Source: Pochonia chlamydosporia 170 (taxonomy: Eukaryota; Ascomycota; Sordariomycetes; Hypocreales; Clavicipitaceae). Taken from it: DNA of 64,000 nt. Positions 35,006-44,514 of this stretch are shown here, piece by piece. Every line of letters begins with the position of its first letter. Position 1 is the first letter of the stretch. Made by a program: the position numbers and the translations under genes. Below the pieces are notes generated by a model. The model searched no databases and had not been told where the DNA came from. It saw only the letters and a program-made list of their open reading frames with translations. The stretch spans positions 6,200,001-6,264,000 of the forward strand of contig NC_035790.1 of NCBI RefSeq assembly GCF_001653235.2, read 5' to 3'.

Positions 35006-35892
35006 TGTGCTTCATTCTGCTTCTTCCAATGCCTAGTTGATACTGGATGTTTTCGCAACGGATCCGAGAACCTGGCGGACTGGACATGCGAGCTGACACG
35101 ACAAACTTCTCTAGTTCGATCTTTCGATCTCGGAAAGTTACTGAGACGCCCCGCAGTTGCAAGCAAAGAATTGATATCTACGCTGTAAATCATATGCAGA
35201 CTTAATATCGATCAGTATGGGCTTTGCAAGCTGCAACGTGAAACATTGAAAGATAGAGGCTGGAGCTGAATCCAAGTGTGCCAATCAGGGGGCAAACCAA
35301 CACACACACAGGTTCGCAGAAGAGATACCAGAAACGTCGAGAGCCAGGCAGATATAATACACAACAGTCTAGAACAGAGGTTTCTTCAGCTGCTATGAGA
35401 TCGGGCACCTCACCGGTCCCGATTTCATACCTGGTCTGCAGCCACTGTGCCAATGAGAGCCAAAACCTTGCACTCCAAAGGGTCCAGTTCAGCCCTCATC
35501 GATCGCCCAGATTGTGACTGGTGTTAATCATGGATGCGGGCCGAATCGGTGGCGTCGTTCATGAGTGCATCCAGGAGTTCCCATGTTTGAAGCATCGGCA
35601 AATTCAGGACTGGGCAACGCCATTCTGTGCTCATTCTGGAATAGCTGTTCGTAGCATCTGGGTGCGAAAATGGGGCGATAATGGCAGCATCATTGGCGAA
35701 AGGACCGACTAAGGCAAAGCTATTTGTCTTCGTGTTTTCTCATGTATAGTATACAGCCTCAGTTCAAGACGTCACGAGTTGGAAAGTAGAGCAGGTATTG
35801 GCTCTTTCAGGATAGCCAACTGAGACAATATTGCAGATCGTGTTACGTAGAGCTTGTAGTCGCAGCATATAAGGTTTGTAGGCAAACTTACC

Positions 35893-35902
35893 TACCTAGG
35901 TA
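35893..35902. repeat. TACCTAGGTA palindrome
   Basis: Exact copy, preceded by TTACC, so the left side repeats the half-unit TACC as at 36156. Confidence 0.6.
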
Positions 35903-36155
35903 TCCAGCCAACGCTGATCACACGACAATTGTCATCGTTGCATTATGACGGTTGCAGCTCATTTTCTTGCTATTATTTTGCCTGGCTGCGAATAATTTTG
36001 GGTTCGTTCTTTGTCAGATTGTCACGGCTTGCACCGTCTTCGAAAGCTTGTCGGATTTACTCCCAACCTACGACATTAAGTTGGCCAAGCTACGAAGAAC
36101 ATACCCAAGGGCCTGCACTCCCAGGACTACATGAGCAGAAGTGAACAGGACAAAC

Positions 36156-36173
36156 TACCTACCTAGGTAGGTA
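36156..36173. repeat. 18-bp perfect palindrome around TACCTAGGTA
   Basis: TACCTACCTAGGTAGGTA is its own reverse complement. It is the longest member of the recurrent palindrome series and lies about 390 nt upstream of the Sec63-domain gene. Confidence 0.7.
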
Positions 36174-36565
36174 TGCGACGTGACAGTATGTCAACTACTG
36201 GTACCAAAGTCGACCCGAAGTTTACGTAGCATTTGGGCATATTTTTAAGATTGGTCGCGCAATGAGCCATCAAATCGATACACAGTATTTCGAAAAACGG
36301 TCAAGGTTCAGTCGGCATCCGACTTGACAGGCATCGGACCTGCCCCTGCCATCAATTCGTCGCTCCTGCCGTTTCATGGCGAGGACAAGTGCTAGACACT
36401 TGGCAGCGGACGGCAACCCCTCAATCTTGAATGTTGCACTTCAGAAGCTTCGAGTTGGGTGTTTCCACAAAGGATTCTGGCACTGAATATTGGCGACATC
36501 CCAAAAGTGGGAAATTTGGACTCCTGCTCGATATCAATGTCGCTGATTGACTGGCGCTTCCCAAT

Positions 36566-37648
36566 ATGAGTTATCTCCAAACTCCCGCTTCTTCTCACCC
36601 AAACCATCCCTTGGATGACGGGACCAAATCAGATCGTCCAAGCGCCAAAGACATGGACTCCAGCATTCACCAAATACAAATGCGATATAAGCTCTCCCCA
36701 GTCACGATGAAAACTCTTTGCAGCGCCTCGTCAAGCCCGGATCGTCGAGAAGTCCTCTATAAGTCTTGTCTCGCGAGTGAGTTTCGGTCTTTCCCGTTGA
36801 AACAAACCGAGCGAAACTTCTTCCGAGAAATAAACGATCATACGGCTATACCATATACTGTCAAAGACACAATCGGTCAGCCCTGGCATAAGGTGTTTCT
36901 GCTGGTTCAGATAGATCTTCTCCACAATGGCTGGCCCAACAAAATTTCCGCCTCGGCGAGGAAAGAACTCTATCAGGAAAGAGGCCGAATATATTCGCTT
37001 CTGGATCGAATCCTACGATGCCTAACAGATATTCTGGGATGCAGACTGGACGCGAGTGGCCTAAACACATCATTGGACGTGTTGCGGAGTATTAAATCAG
37101 GGGTCTGGGAAAGCGCAGGCCAAGAGCTACTTTTGGTTGATGGTATCGGTGCCGTGAAAATGGAGAAATTGTGTCGGAGCGGCATCAAGACCATTCATCA
37201 ACTGGCAGGACTTGATTTTTGCCAGGTTGAGAGGCTGATGAGTCGCAACCCGCCGTTTGGCCACAATTTGCTGCAACAACTTGCAGGCTTTCCGCAGCTA
37301 TCCTGCCAGTTTGAAACAATCCGCGAGTACACGCCAATTGCGCGACCTCCACATGGTGACGGTCGAATGGTGGCCTTGAAGCCAGGGCTCTTCATGTGTC
37401 GGATCGTGCTGAAGTATGGTAATTCCCAGCTACCACTCTGGAATAAAAACAACCCTTGGGTTACCTTGGTAGTAGATGGCGAGAATGGCAGACTTTTGTG
37501 GTTTTGGCGCGGAAGCGTGACAGAGCTCACCGGGGAGAAAGAACTGCTTATCGGCATAGAAGTCAAAAAGGGCGAAAAGATTGGGCTTAAGTTGGCGTGT
37601 GAAGAGATAGTCGGTACAATGGCTCAGTCAACGCATCAGATACCCTGA
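36566..37648 (+). CDS. Stand-alone Sec63 domain of MER3/HFM1 helicase type
   Basis: 360 aa, one exon. From about residue 40 it matches the C-terminal part of the meiotic helicase Mer3/Hfm1: RYKLSPVTMKTL (end of the winged-helix part), SEFRSFPLKQTERNFFREIN, HKVFLLVQIDL, then a helical region, a helix-hairpin-helix (LLVDGIGAVKMEKLCRSGIKTIHQLAG), the Mer3-typical ERLMSRNPPFGHNLL, and a beta-sandwich end. The DEAD/H helicase core that should precede it is missing, and only 1.9 kb separates this ATG from the M4 gene, too little for the two RecA domains. It is therefore a truncated copy or a new motor-less protein. The intact frame without stops argues against a recent dead fragment. Its function is unknown. 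Confidence 0.8.
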   Translation: MSYLQTPASSHPNHPLDDGTKSDRPSAKDMDSSIHQIQMRYKLSPVTMKTLCSASSSPDRREVLYKSCLASEFRSFPLKQTERNFFREINDHTAIPYTVKDTIGQPWHKVFLLVQIDLLHNGWPNKISASARKELYQERGRIYSLLDRILRCLTDILGCRLDASGLNTSLDVLRSIKSGVWESAGQELLLVDGIGAVKMEKLCRSGIKTIHQLAGLDFCQVERLMSRNPPFGHNLLQQLAGFPQLSCQFETIREYTPIARPPHGDGRMVALKPGLFMCRIVLKYGNSQLPLWNKNNPWVTLVVDGENGRLLWFWRGSVTELTGEKELLIGIEVKKGEKIGLKLACEEIVGTMAQSTHQIP

Positions 37649-39361
37649 TGAGGTAGTATTGGTGCTTGTGTAGCTACTAGGTAGATGAGAGGCCTGATTT
37701 CCGCAATGAAACTTGAAATGATGTTGCATGTGAGCCAGTGTCGTGAGATTGAACTTCGGCCCTGCATCCAGAGATTTGATACTTCGGACGGAGTACGGGG
37801 TGTAAAGTCTTTTGTTCACTCATCAAGATTGACTTGGCAGAGGCCTGAACGGAATATTGAACTCGACCGCCACGATCGCGAAGTCCTGTACAGTATGCAG
37901 GCTGATACGACCAATGGCGCATCGACAACTGAAATGAGGATAGGCATTTGATGAGAGGCTAAGGAAGCCGAAAAATACGATGAGTGTCTGGTGGGGACAA
38001 ATTGGTCTCGGAGAGCCTTGGACAGCATTGACTGCCACCCGCAACAACTTTATTTGCACGGGAAGTGTTACACATTTTCCGAATTTGAGCTTGATAAATC
38101 CGAAATCTTCTGTCATCAATGTCAAGGCTTGTGATTCGTGATTCAGTCGGAGATGGGCAGGGCCAGAGTTGGTCCGTGTTTGAGGCAGCCTCATCCGCAA
38201 TCCGCACGGCACAGAGCATCCCTCGCTCTTCGCTCGACTCTGCACATGATGAAGATTCAGTCAAAAGTACGGGGAATGCCTCGACCATCAACATCCTGTA
38301 GGTACTCCCTCCCGAGGCATCCAGCACAGCAAGTTCAAATGCGGTCTACGATGGCCCATGACACTGCCGTTAATTAGCATCGGTTTCTCATTCCTGCTGC
38401 CCATTGGTTAATCACCAAGGTTCACTTTGGATTTGTCTTGGCTTGGCAAACGGTACTCACAATCTCCACTCACCAGACACACCAGACATTTACGATGAAT
38501 ACGGATTGAGATTGCACCGCGCGCTTACTACCAGGAAGGCGCCAAGATCTATTTTGACTGGACCGTCCTCTTTGAGACCTAATGACTCTCTGAAAAGCGT
38601 CGCCGAAATCTTATTGCCTCCGTCTCTGAGCACTGTTAGGAGTCCTCGATCAGCTCCCTCCGAGAGTCTATTTTCGAGACTTTTCCGTCCGAATTCATGG
38701 TCTACATCAGCCGCACCTTGTTCCTGCATACCTTCCTTCGACAGCGCATCCGCCTCATGGGGAAAAGCAAATGCTTGGCAAGGTTAAAGCAAGGGGAGCC
38801 CCGGGCAGTGGCGGCCATTCATATCACAATGTTCCACTGGTTTCCAGTGCATGACAAGGTTGTGAAGCTAAGCTTTCAGCCCATTGCCCCATTCGGGACT
38901 CGGTTTGGGACATGGGTCTGGCTTCCAGACCCCTGGCAAGTTCCATTGGGCTGAGAATAGCTTCACATCCCTAGCTGCCCTTCTCCTTCGGAGTAGGCTT
39001 AGGCTTTCCCGTCTCCCACTCAGACGTGAGAACTGAGCAGAATACTACCAGAGAACCATCCTGTGGCCGCGTGTGGAACATTTCTAGACCCTGGTGTACA
39101 GAAATTTAAGGTGAGGCGTACTTTTATTTCGCTGCAGGGACTATTCCTTCGATGGCCTGGTCGTATAATACCGTGGACGCGCCAGTCCTTGGCTCAACAA
39201 CGTTTTGTGACTGACACATTACACTCGATTCTTGCCGATTGTTCTTTGGACATTTGCGATTCTTTCCTCCTCAATAACTTCTTGATACCAATTTGGTTCC
39301 ATTCTCTTGATCCAATCTGTTCCCTTTCTACTATTTCGGCACCCCTCCTTTTATATACACA
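37649..39361. other. 1.7 kb intergenic upstream of the Cys-rich GPI protein
   Basis: Open frames here show no family features. The 39200-39360 part is C/T-rich and has TTTATATA about 15 nt before the ATG, so it reads as leader sequence. Confidence 0.5.
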
Positions 39362-40054
39362 ATGCACGCCTCCGCAATTCTTCTCAGCCTTGTCGGGCTT
39401 GCGACGGCAGCCGATTTGGCCCCCTTCATCAACGATATCTCTCCCATTATGGACCTCCGAACCCTTTCTATCCGAGCCACTGGCGGTTGTGATGTCGGTT
39501 CCCCTTGCGGGCAGAGCTGCATGCCCACCGGTTCCGCTTGCTGCTCTACAACCAAGGGATCCTACTGCGATCCCGGTTACCGATGCACTTCTGACGGATG
39601 CTGCCCTGTTGGAGAGTTCTGCAACGGTCCTCCTACCGGCGGTTGCAAGGACGGCAGAGTCTTGTGCGGCAAGTCTTGCGTTCCCAAGGGCTCTTCATGC
39701 TGCTCCCAGACCACTGGTACTTTCTGCGGCGCCGGAACTAAGTGCATAGGCACTACTCAGTGCGATGGACCTCAAGGAGATGGTTCTGGTTCTGGCTCCG
39801 GAGCTACGAATACCCAGGGCAGCGGTGCTACCAACACTTACTCTCTTTCTCCCAGCACCAACACTGCCGATAGTGGCAGCGGTTCTGGCTCTGGCTCTGG
39901 CTCTGGTTCTGGCTCCGGTGACAGCACCACCAGTGCCGGCGGTTCATCTCCTACCGGTAACGGACAGAGCCACCCTCCTCCTCCCGGTGCCGGTGTCATC
40001 AACACCCCCAACATCTTGCTTGGCCTCGTGGCTGCTGCTCCTCTCTTGTTGTAA
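39362..40054 (+). CDS. Cys-rich GPI-anchored cell surface protein
   Basis: 230 aa, one exon. Signal peptide MHASAILLSLVGLATA. Two related Cys modules follow: CDVGSPCGQSCMPTGSACC to CTSDGCC, and CKDGRVLCGKSCVPKGSSCC to TTQC. Each has the order C..CG-x-SC..P-x-GS-x-CC..C..C, resembling small disulfide knots of fungal wall and carbohydrate-binding proteins, but I cannot name the fold. A long Gly-Ser and Ser/Thr linker includes a pure (Gly-Ser) run coded near 39880-39920. The end PNILLGLVAAAPLLL is a GPI signal. Probable role: structural or surface protein of the wall or spore. Highly expressed type of codon use. Confidence 0.85.
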   Translation: MHASAILLSLVGLATAADLAPFINDISPIMDLRTLSIRATGGCDVGSPCGQSCMPTGSACCSTTKGSYCDPGYRCTSDGCCPVGEFCNGPPTGGCKDGRVLCGKSCVPKGSSCCSQTTGTFCGAGTKCIGTTQCDGPQGDGSGSGSGATNTQGSGATNTYSLSPSTNTADSGSGSGSGSGSGSGSGDSTTSAGGSSPTGNGQSHPPPPGAGVINTPNILLGLVAAAPLLL

Positions 40055-41209
40055 GCGGTATAAGTGGGTGGAAGACGCACCAGCACCAACTCAACTAGTC
40101 TACTTGTCCCTTCGCAACCAACATTATCCACCAAATACAAAACACATCCATTCTCTTTGAGACCTGGCCCATTCACTTGGTTTCTCACCATCAGTCGGCG
40201 AAACTTAGGAGGTTGAGTAATCGAGTAGAATATGCAACGGAGGACATGCATCCCAGTTTGAAGAAAGAGCCAGGGCAAGTGCGCACGAAGCGTGAAGAGT
40301 CGTTTTAGCAATTAGATTGTCTTTGAGAGGAAAGCTATATTTATAATTTATGTAATGCTAGAATGCTATGAATTCTTTTCACTCTTTCGTCCACTTCAGC
40401 TGTGAGTATGAGCATAACTCACACTGACCCTGGCACTCGCCACTTGTCTGATCCAGCTCCTTAACATGGCTACAAGCTTTGGGTGTTTGAGGTGTTGCCT
40501 TTTCTTGCACTTCGTCTCCCTTTGAGTGCTTCAAGGTGTGGGCGAAGAGTAAACTGGGATATGGCCTAGTAACAGTGCACATATGGATGAGCACTTCTGC
40601 ACGCCTCTCACCACAAGAGGAGAGATGTTCTTAATTTTTGCACAGTATCTAGTTTACGCTTTTAGATATCGCAAGATGTAGGTAGAAGACACCTAGTACG
40701 AGGCCACTAGAGCAAATACCTTGCCTGCATCTTAAACTACTCAAAGAATGGTACTTGACACATAGCTGCTTTGAGCCGCCACGGGCCAAAGTACAAGATG
40801 TGTTACAAGGCACAGAGTTAATGGTAATCGGGGCCTGCAATTTATACAAAGTGTCGTGAGATTTATGCTTCAACACGGAGAGATCTCCTCTCGTCCATGA
40901 CTACAGTACAAGCGCCGCTAGTCCACTCCATCTGCGACGTGTTGCTCTAAATCCAGTTCGGTCCTCATCAGGTCCAACTGACAAGACTATAAAAATAATA
41001 CAAGCACAAAAGAACCCGTTTTCCTGTTTTCCCCGCCTACTCCACAACACAAACTGGTGATTTCTACTGCCTTGGTACACCACAAATGAATACATTTTTC
41101 TGTTGCCATGCAAAGAGCCATTAGCTCTGGTATCGTGAGTGAGTAGCGTGTTATTGTGAGGGGCGACTGTGTGCTGAGCGGCTATATTTTGTCAACGGTA
41201 TGTCTCCTT
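40055..41209. other. Convergent region between the GPI protein and SLP2
   Basis: Contains both 3' ends. No gene, tRNA or repeat is seen. Confidence 0.55.
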
Positions 41210-42533
41210 TCATTTCTTGGCGGCTGTTTGGTCGAAACCGTCAAGCATCGTTTCCCTCATTTGTTCTCTCCTTCTGGCTGACGCCTCCTCTTCTGACTTC
41301 GGTTGCTCGATTTCCTTCTTCGAATAGCTGCCTTCTGCTGAAGTAGAGGTGTCGACAACATTCTTAGCCATGGTCTTGGCTTGAGCCTCGCCTACTTTGC
41401 CGTACACGCTTAACCCAGTGGCAATCATGCCACCGATATCGCCAACATTTCCGGGAACTACAACAGCAGTACCCTCTTTGGCCAAGTTGCCAAATGCCTC
41501 AACATACTTCTCAGCAACAGTCAAGCTGATGGCACCCTTGGCACCTTCTCGGCCATCGAGAATGGCCTTGGAAACCGCGTCGATACCTTCAGCTGTGGCT
41601 CGAGCCTTGAGAAGAATTGCCTCTGCCTCACCATCGGCTTCATTGATGCGCTCGGCACGCATAGCCTCGGAAGCGAGAATTACACTCTGCTTCTTACCCT
41701 CCGCGATGTTGATGGCACTTTGGCGCTGACCCTCGGAGTCGAGAATTTCTGCTCGCTTGGATCGCTCGGCTGTGACCTGTCGGTGCATTGCTTCGACAAC
41801 GGCGGCGGGAGCATGAATATCTCGAATTTCATATCTTAAGCATGTAACGCCCCATGCCTCGGCGGCGTCATTTATAGCAGCAGTGATGTTGGTGTTGAGT
41901 GCTGCGCGCTCCTTTAGAACATGGTCCAAAGTAAGCTGACCGATCTCGGAACGCATGGTAGTCTGGGCAAGCTGGGAGATGGCATATTCTGCGTCTTCAA
42001 CGCCATAGCTATGAGGTAGAAGCTATGTTAGCACAGTGATTTGGTCGTTCAACGATCGAAAGAAACGGCAATTGGCCGGCCCAAAATCACTGTTTGCGGA
42101 TGATGGAGCCGACTGTGAGTTTGCGGTGAAGGACTTACCTGGCTTTGTAAGCATCAAAGACTCGAGTGTAGAGGACGCCGTCAAGTTCGAGTGTGACATT
42201 GTCGGCAGTAATGGCACTCTGGCTAGGTATCTCAATGGCAGATTCCTTGAGGCTCTTGACATAGGCAATGCGATCAATGAAGGGTATTAAGACTGCCAGA
42301 CCTGGTTCGAGGATGCGATTGAACTTGCCCATGCGCTCAACAATCCATGCTGTCTGCTGAGGAACGAATCGAACAACCGTATTGGCAGGGAGTCGAGGCT
42401 TCTGGAAATATGATGGCAGTGGTCCGGCGAAGCTGGCCGGGAGGAGAGTTCGGGCGGACGAGGTAAAAAGACGAGCCTGCTGTGAAAGCAACGGGCTCCG
42501 GAGAGCAGCTCGAGTAAGAGAGGCGGCCACCAT
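41210..42533 (-). CDS. SLP2: Stomatin-like protein 2, mitochondrial SPFH protein
   Basis: SLP2 forms rings in the mitochondrial inner membrane, binding cardiolipin and organising prohibitins and proteases. Exons 42533-42139 and 42008-41210 give 397 aa. The start at 42533 gives a presequence rich in Ala, Arg, Leu and Ser (MVAASLTRAALRSPLLSQQ). The SPFH domain starts near NTVVRFVPQQTAWIVERMGKF and includes EPGLAVLIPFIDRIAYVKSLKE and LDGVLYTRVFDAYKA; the intron is followed by SYGVEDAEYAISQLAQTTMR. A coiled coil (VTAERSKRAEILDSEGQRQ) and the SLP2-type C-terminal block (LTVAEKYVEAFGNLAKEGT) follow. It is divergent from MMS2 across 652 nt. Confidence 0.93.
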
Positions 42534-43185
42534 GATGGGCTTCTTGCGTACGTCACAGCCACTCAACGCAAATGACGCCGCTCATGAGCCGGGCAAGGTG
42601 ATTGGGAAATTTGTCGACTCGACGGTGAGGACAATGAGTGCGGCTGCTTGGGAAGTTGACCAGAGACTAAAGCTGCGCTACGTAACCAGAAATGCGCTCC
42701 GAGCTGATGGTCGTCTGAGTTCGGGGAGGTACGCGGGCCGAGGTTTACCCGTTTGGAAGTCTTGCTTGACCTGATGGGCAGGCGCGGGGCGAACTGGAGC
42801 TGTGAAGAAGGAGCCACTGGTCAAACGTTTGACAGACTCCAGCGCCTAGTGAGGACTGGCTACAGCGGTCCTGCCGCACCAGGCAATATTGAGCCCCTCA
42901 GCTTGAGCCTCTCACACCAGACATCCAACTGCCAAGCCAGCCAGCCTGGTGAGTCTCGGAGCTGCTGCCCCGCGTCTGATCGTTTGACCACCACTTGACC
43001 TCATGCACCTTGACTTTGGCCTGCACTCACAACTCGGACCCTTGAATCAACAATCCCTCCCTCTGTCCAAATCGGCCACCGACCTGTTGGGGAACTTTGC
43101 TTGTCGCAGAGTGCATCCTTCCCCTTGGACCTGACTTTCGACCGCTCACGTCATCGAAGGAAGAAGTCGTCTCTATCCTGCTACA
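42534..43185. promoter_or_regulatory. Bidirectional promoter region of SLP2 and MMS2
   Basis: 652 nt between the two start codons hold both leaders and promoters. C/T-rich on the MMS2 side from about 42940. No further gene is visible. Confidence 0.5.
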
Positions 43186-43891
43186 ATGTCTGCCAAGGTT
43201 CCACGCAACTTTCGCTTGCTGGAGGAGCTGGAGAAGGGCGAGAAGGGCCTTGGTGCCGAGGCTTGTAGCTACGGTCTTGAGGACAGTGAAGACCTTCTCA
43301 TGAGCAACTGGAACGGGACCATTTTGGGACCTCCTCATGTGAGTGCTTTGCATGCATCCCCTATCGTTGACCCAAATGCCCTGGAGCTTGTCCGCGTCTG
43401 CCATTGTGCAGAGAACGAAACAATGAGGGGCAAATGGAGGGGCACTCGTTCCCTTCCGTTCCCTTTTCTTTCCATTATTTTTTCTTTGGCGTTTGGAGTT
43501 TACTGAATTGAATCCTTTGCTAATATCTCTCCAACGTATCGCACAGTCTGTCCACGAGAACCGTATCTATAGCGTCAAGATGCATTGCGGCGACAACTAT
43601 CCCGATGTGCCTCCAACGATTCAGTTCGTTAGCCAGGTCAACCTGCCTTGTGTTAACCCGCGCAACGGCATGGTTGATCCCAACCAGCTTCCCTGCCTCG
43701 CCCAGTGGAAACGAGAAAACACCATGGAGACAGTTCTTATCGAATTAAGAAGGTATTTACTTGTTCTTACAACCGACGGTTATTGCGTTGATTAGACTAG
43801 TTTGGCGAGGTCGTTGACATCATTTAGATACATGGCAGCCCCGATGAACAAGAAAACTCCCCAACCCCCGGAAGGCTCGACCTATTCATGA
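43186..43891 (+). CDS. MMS2: Ubiquitin E2 variant Mms2
   Basis: Mms2 pairs with Ubc13 to build Lys63-linked ubiquitin chains in error-free DNA damage tolerance. Exons 43186-43338, 43547-43752 and 43828-43891 give 140 aa, the family length. It reads [37 protein letters not shown], then after the 208-nt intron [24 protein letters not shown]-type block VNLPCVNP and [16 protein letters not shown]. The catalytic Cys of active E2s is absent, as required for a UEV. The 20-residue last exon ([20 protein letters not shown]) matches the usual C-terminus and fixes the last splice. Confidence 0.95.
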
Positions 43892-44514
43892 GCTCCTTGA
43901 AGACCACGTAGAGCATCGATGAGGGATATTCTTAATGGGAAGAGTAGATGATGGGCACCCACACCCCAGCACTTGACAGCCAAGACATATGAACGAAACC
44001 ACAAACGTACGAATCATTAGCCAGGAACAAGCATTTTCTTTTTCAAACGTCGCCTTTTATCTGAATTAATTGATTGTATTATGTCTGGCCGGATACACAA
44101 TCCCAGCCTGCTGGCTATGGTGATATCCAAAAATAGAATTGGGTAGCAACTGTCGTGGCTTTGAGTAACAAGACCGATACCAGACGGCATGCAATTGCGT
44201 CCCTACTTTCAATATGATCAAATCAACAAGAGAATTCGCGTAATTATGCGCCCCCAACAAATGTTGCCTATTACCTATCCGAAAACGGATGTCATGGCAA
44301 GCATGTCTTGCTTGTATGCAATACGCCACATCGAAAAAAAAATGTTTAAGGGTGCTGAAATGTTCCGTGGCCTCTGCTGGCACACTACCTCGACTACTGT
44401 TGTCCGAGAAAAGAAAAATTGAGCGGTGGTAAGGTGATATCCATATTAATTAAGAAAAAGTTGATGCCAGACTGGCAAGTATGAGCATGTGTCATTAGAG
44501 TCGTCATGGGTAAG
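43892..44514. other. Convergent region between MMS2 and the 911-aa gene
   Basis: AT-rich in part, holding both 3' ends. No gene is seen. Confidence 0.55.

Larger units (their letters stand above)
34621..36565. promoter_or_regulatory. Shared 1.9 kb upstream region of the M4 and Sec63-domain genes
   Basis: The region between the two divergent starts carries a short CA run at about 35298-35308, one TACGGAGTA (34997), and two TACCTAGGTA palindromes (35893, 36160), the second within an 18-bp perfect palindrome at 36156-36173. No helicase domain or other gene is found here. Confidence 0.45.

Noticed and set aside
34621..36565. Missing helicase core of a full MER3 gene
   Set aside because: I looked for DEAD/H motifs in all frames here and found none; the space is also too small.
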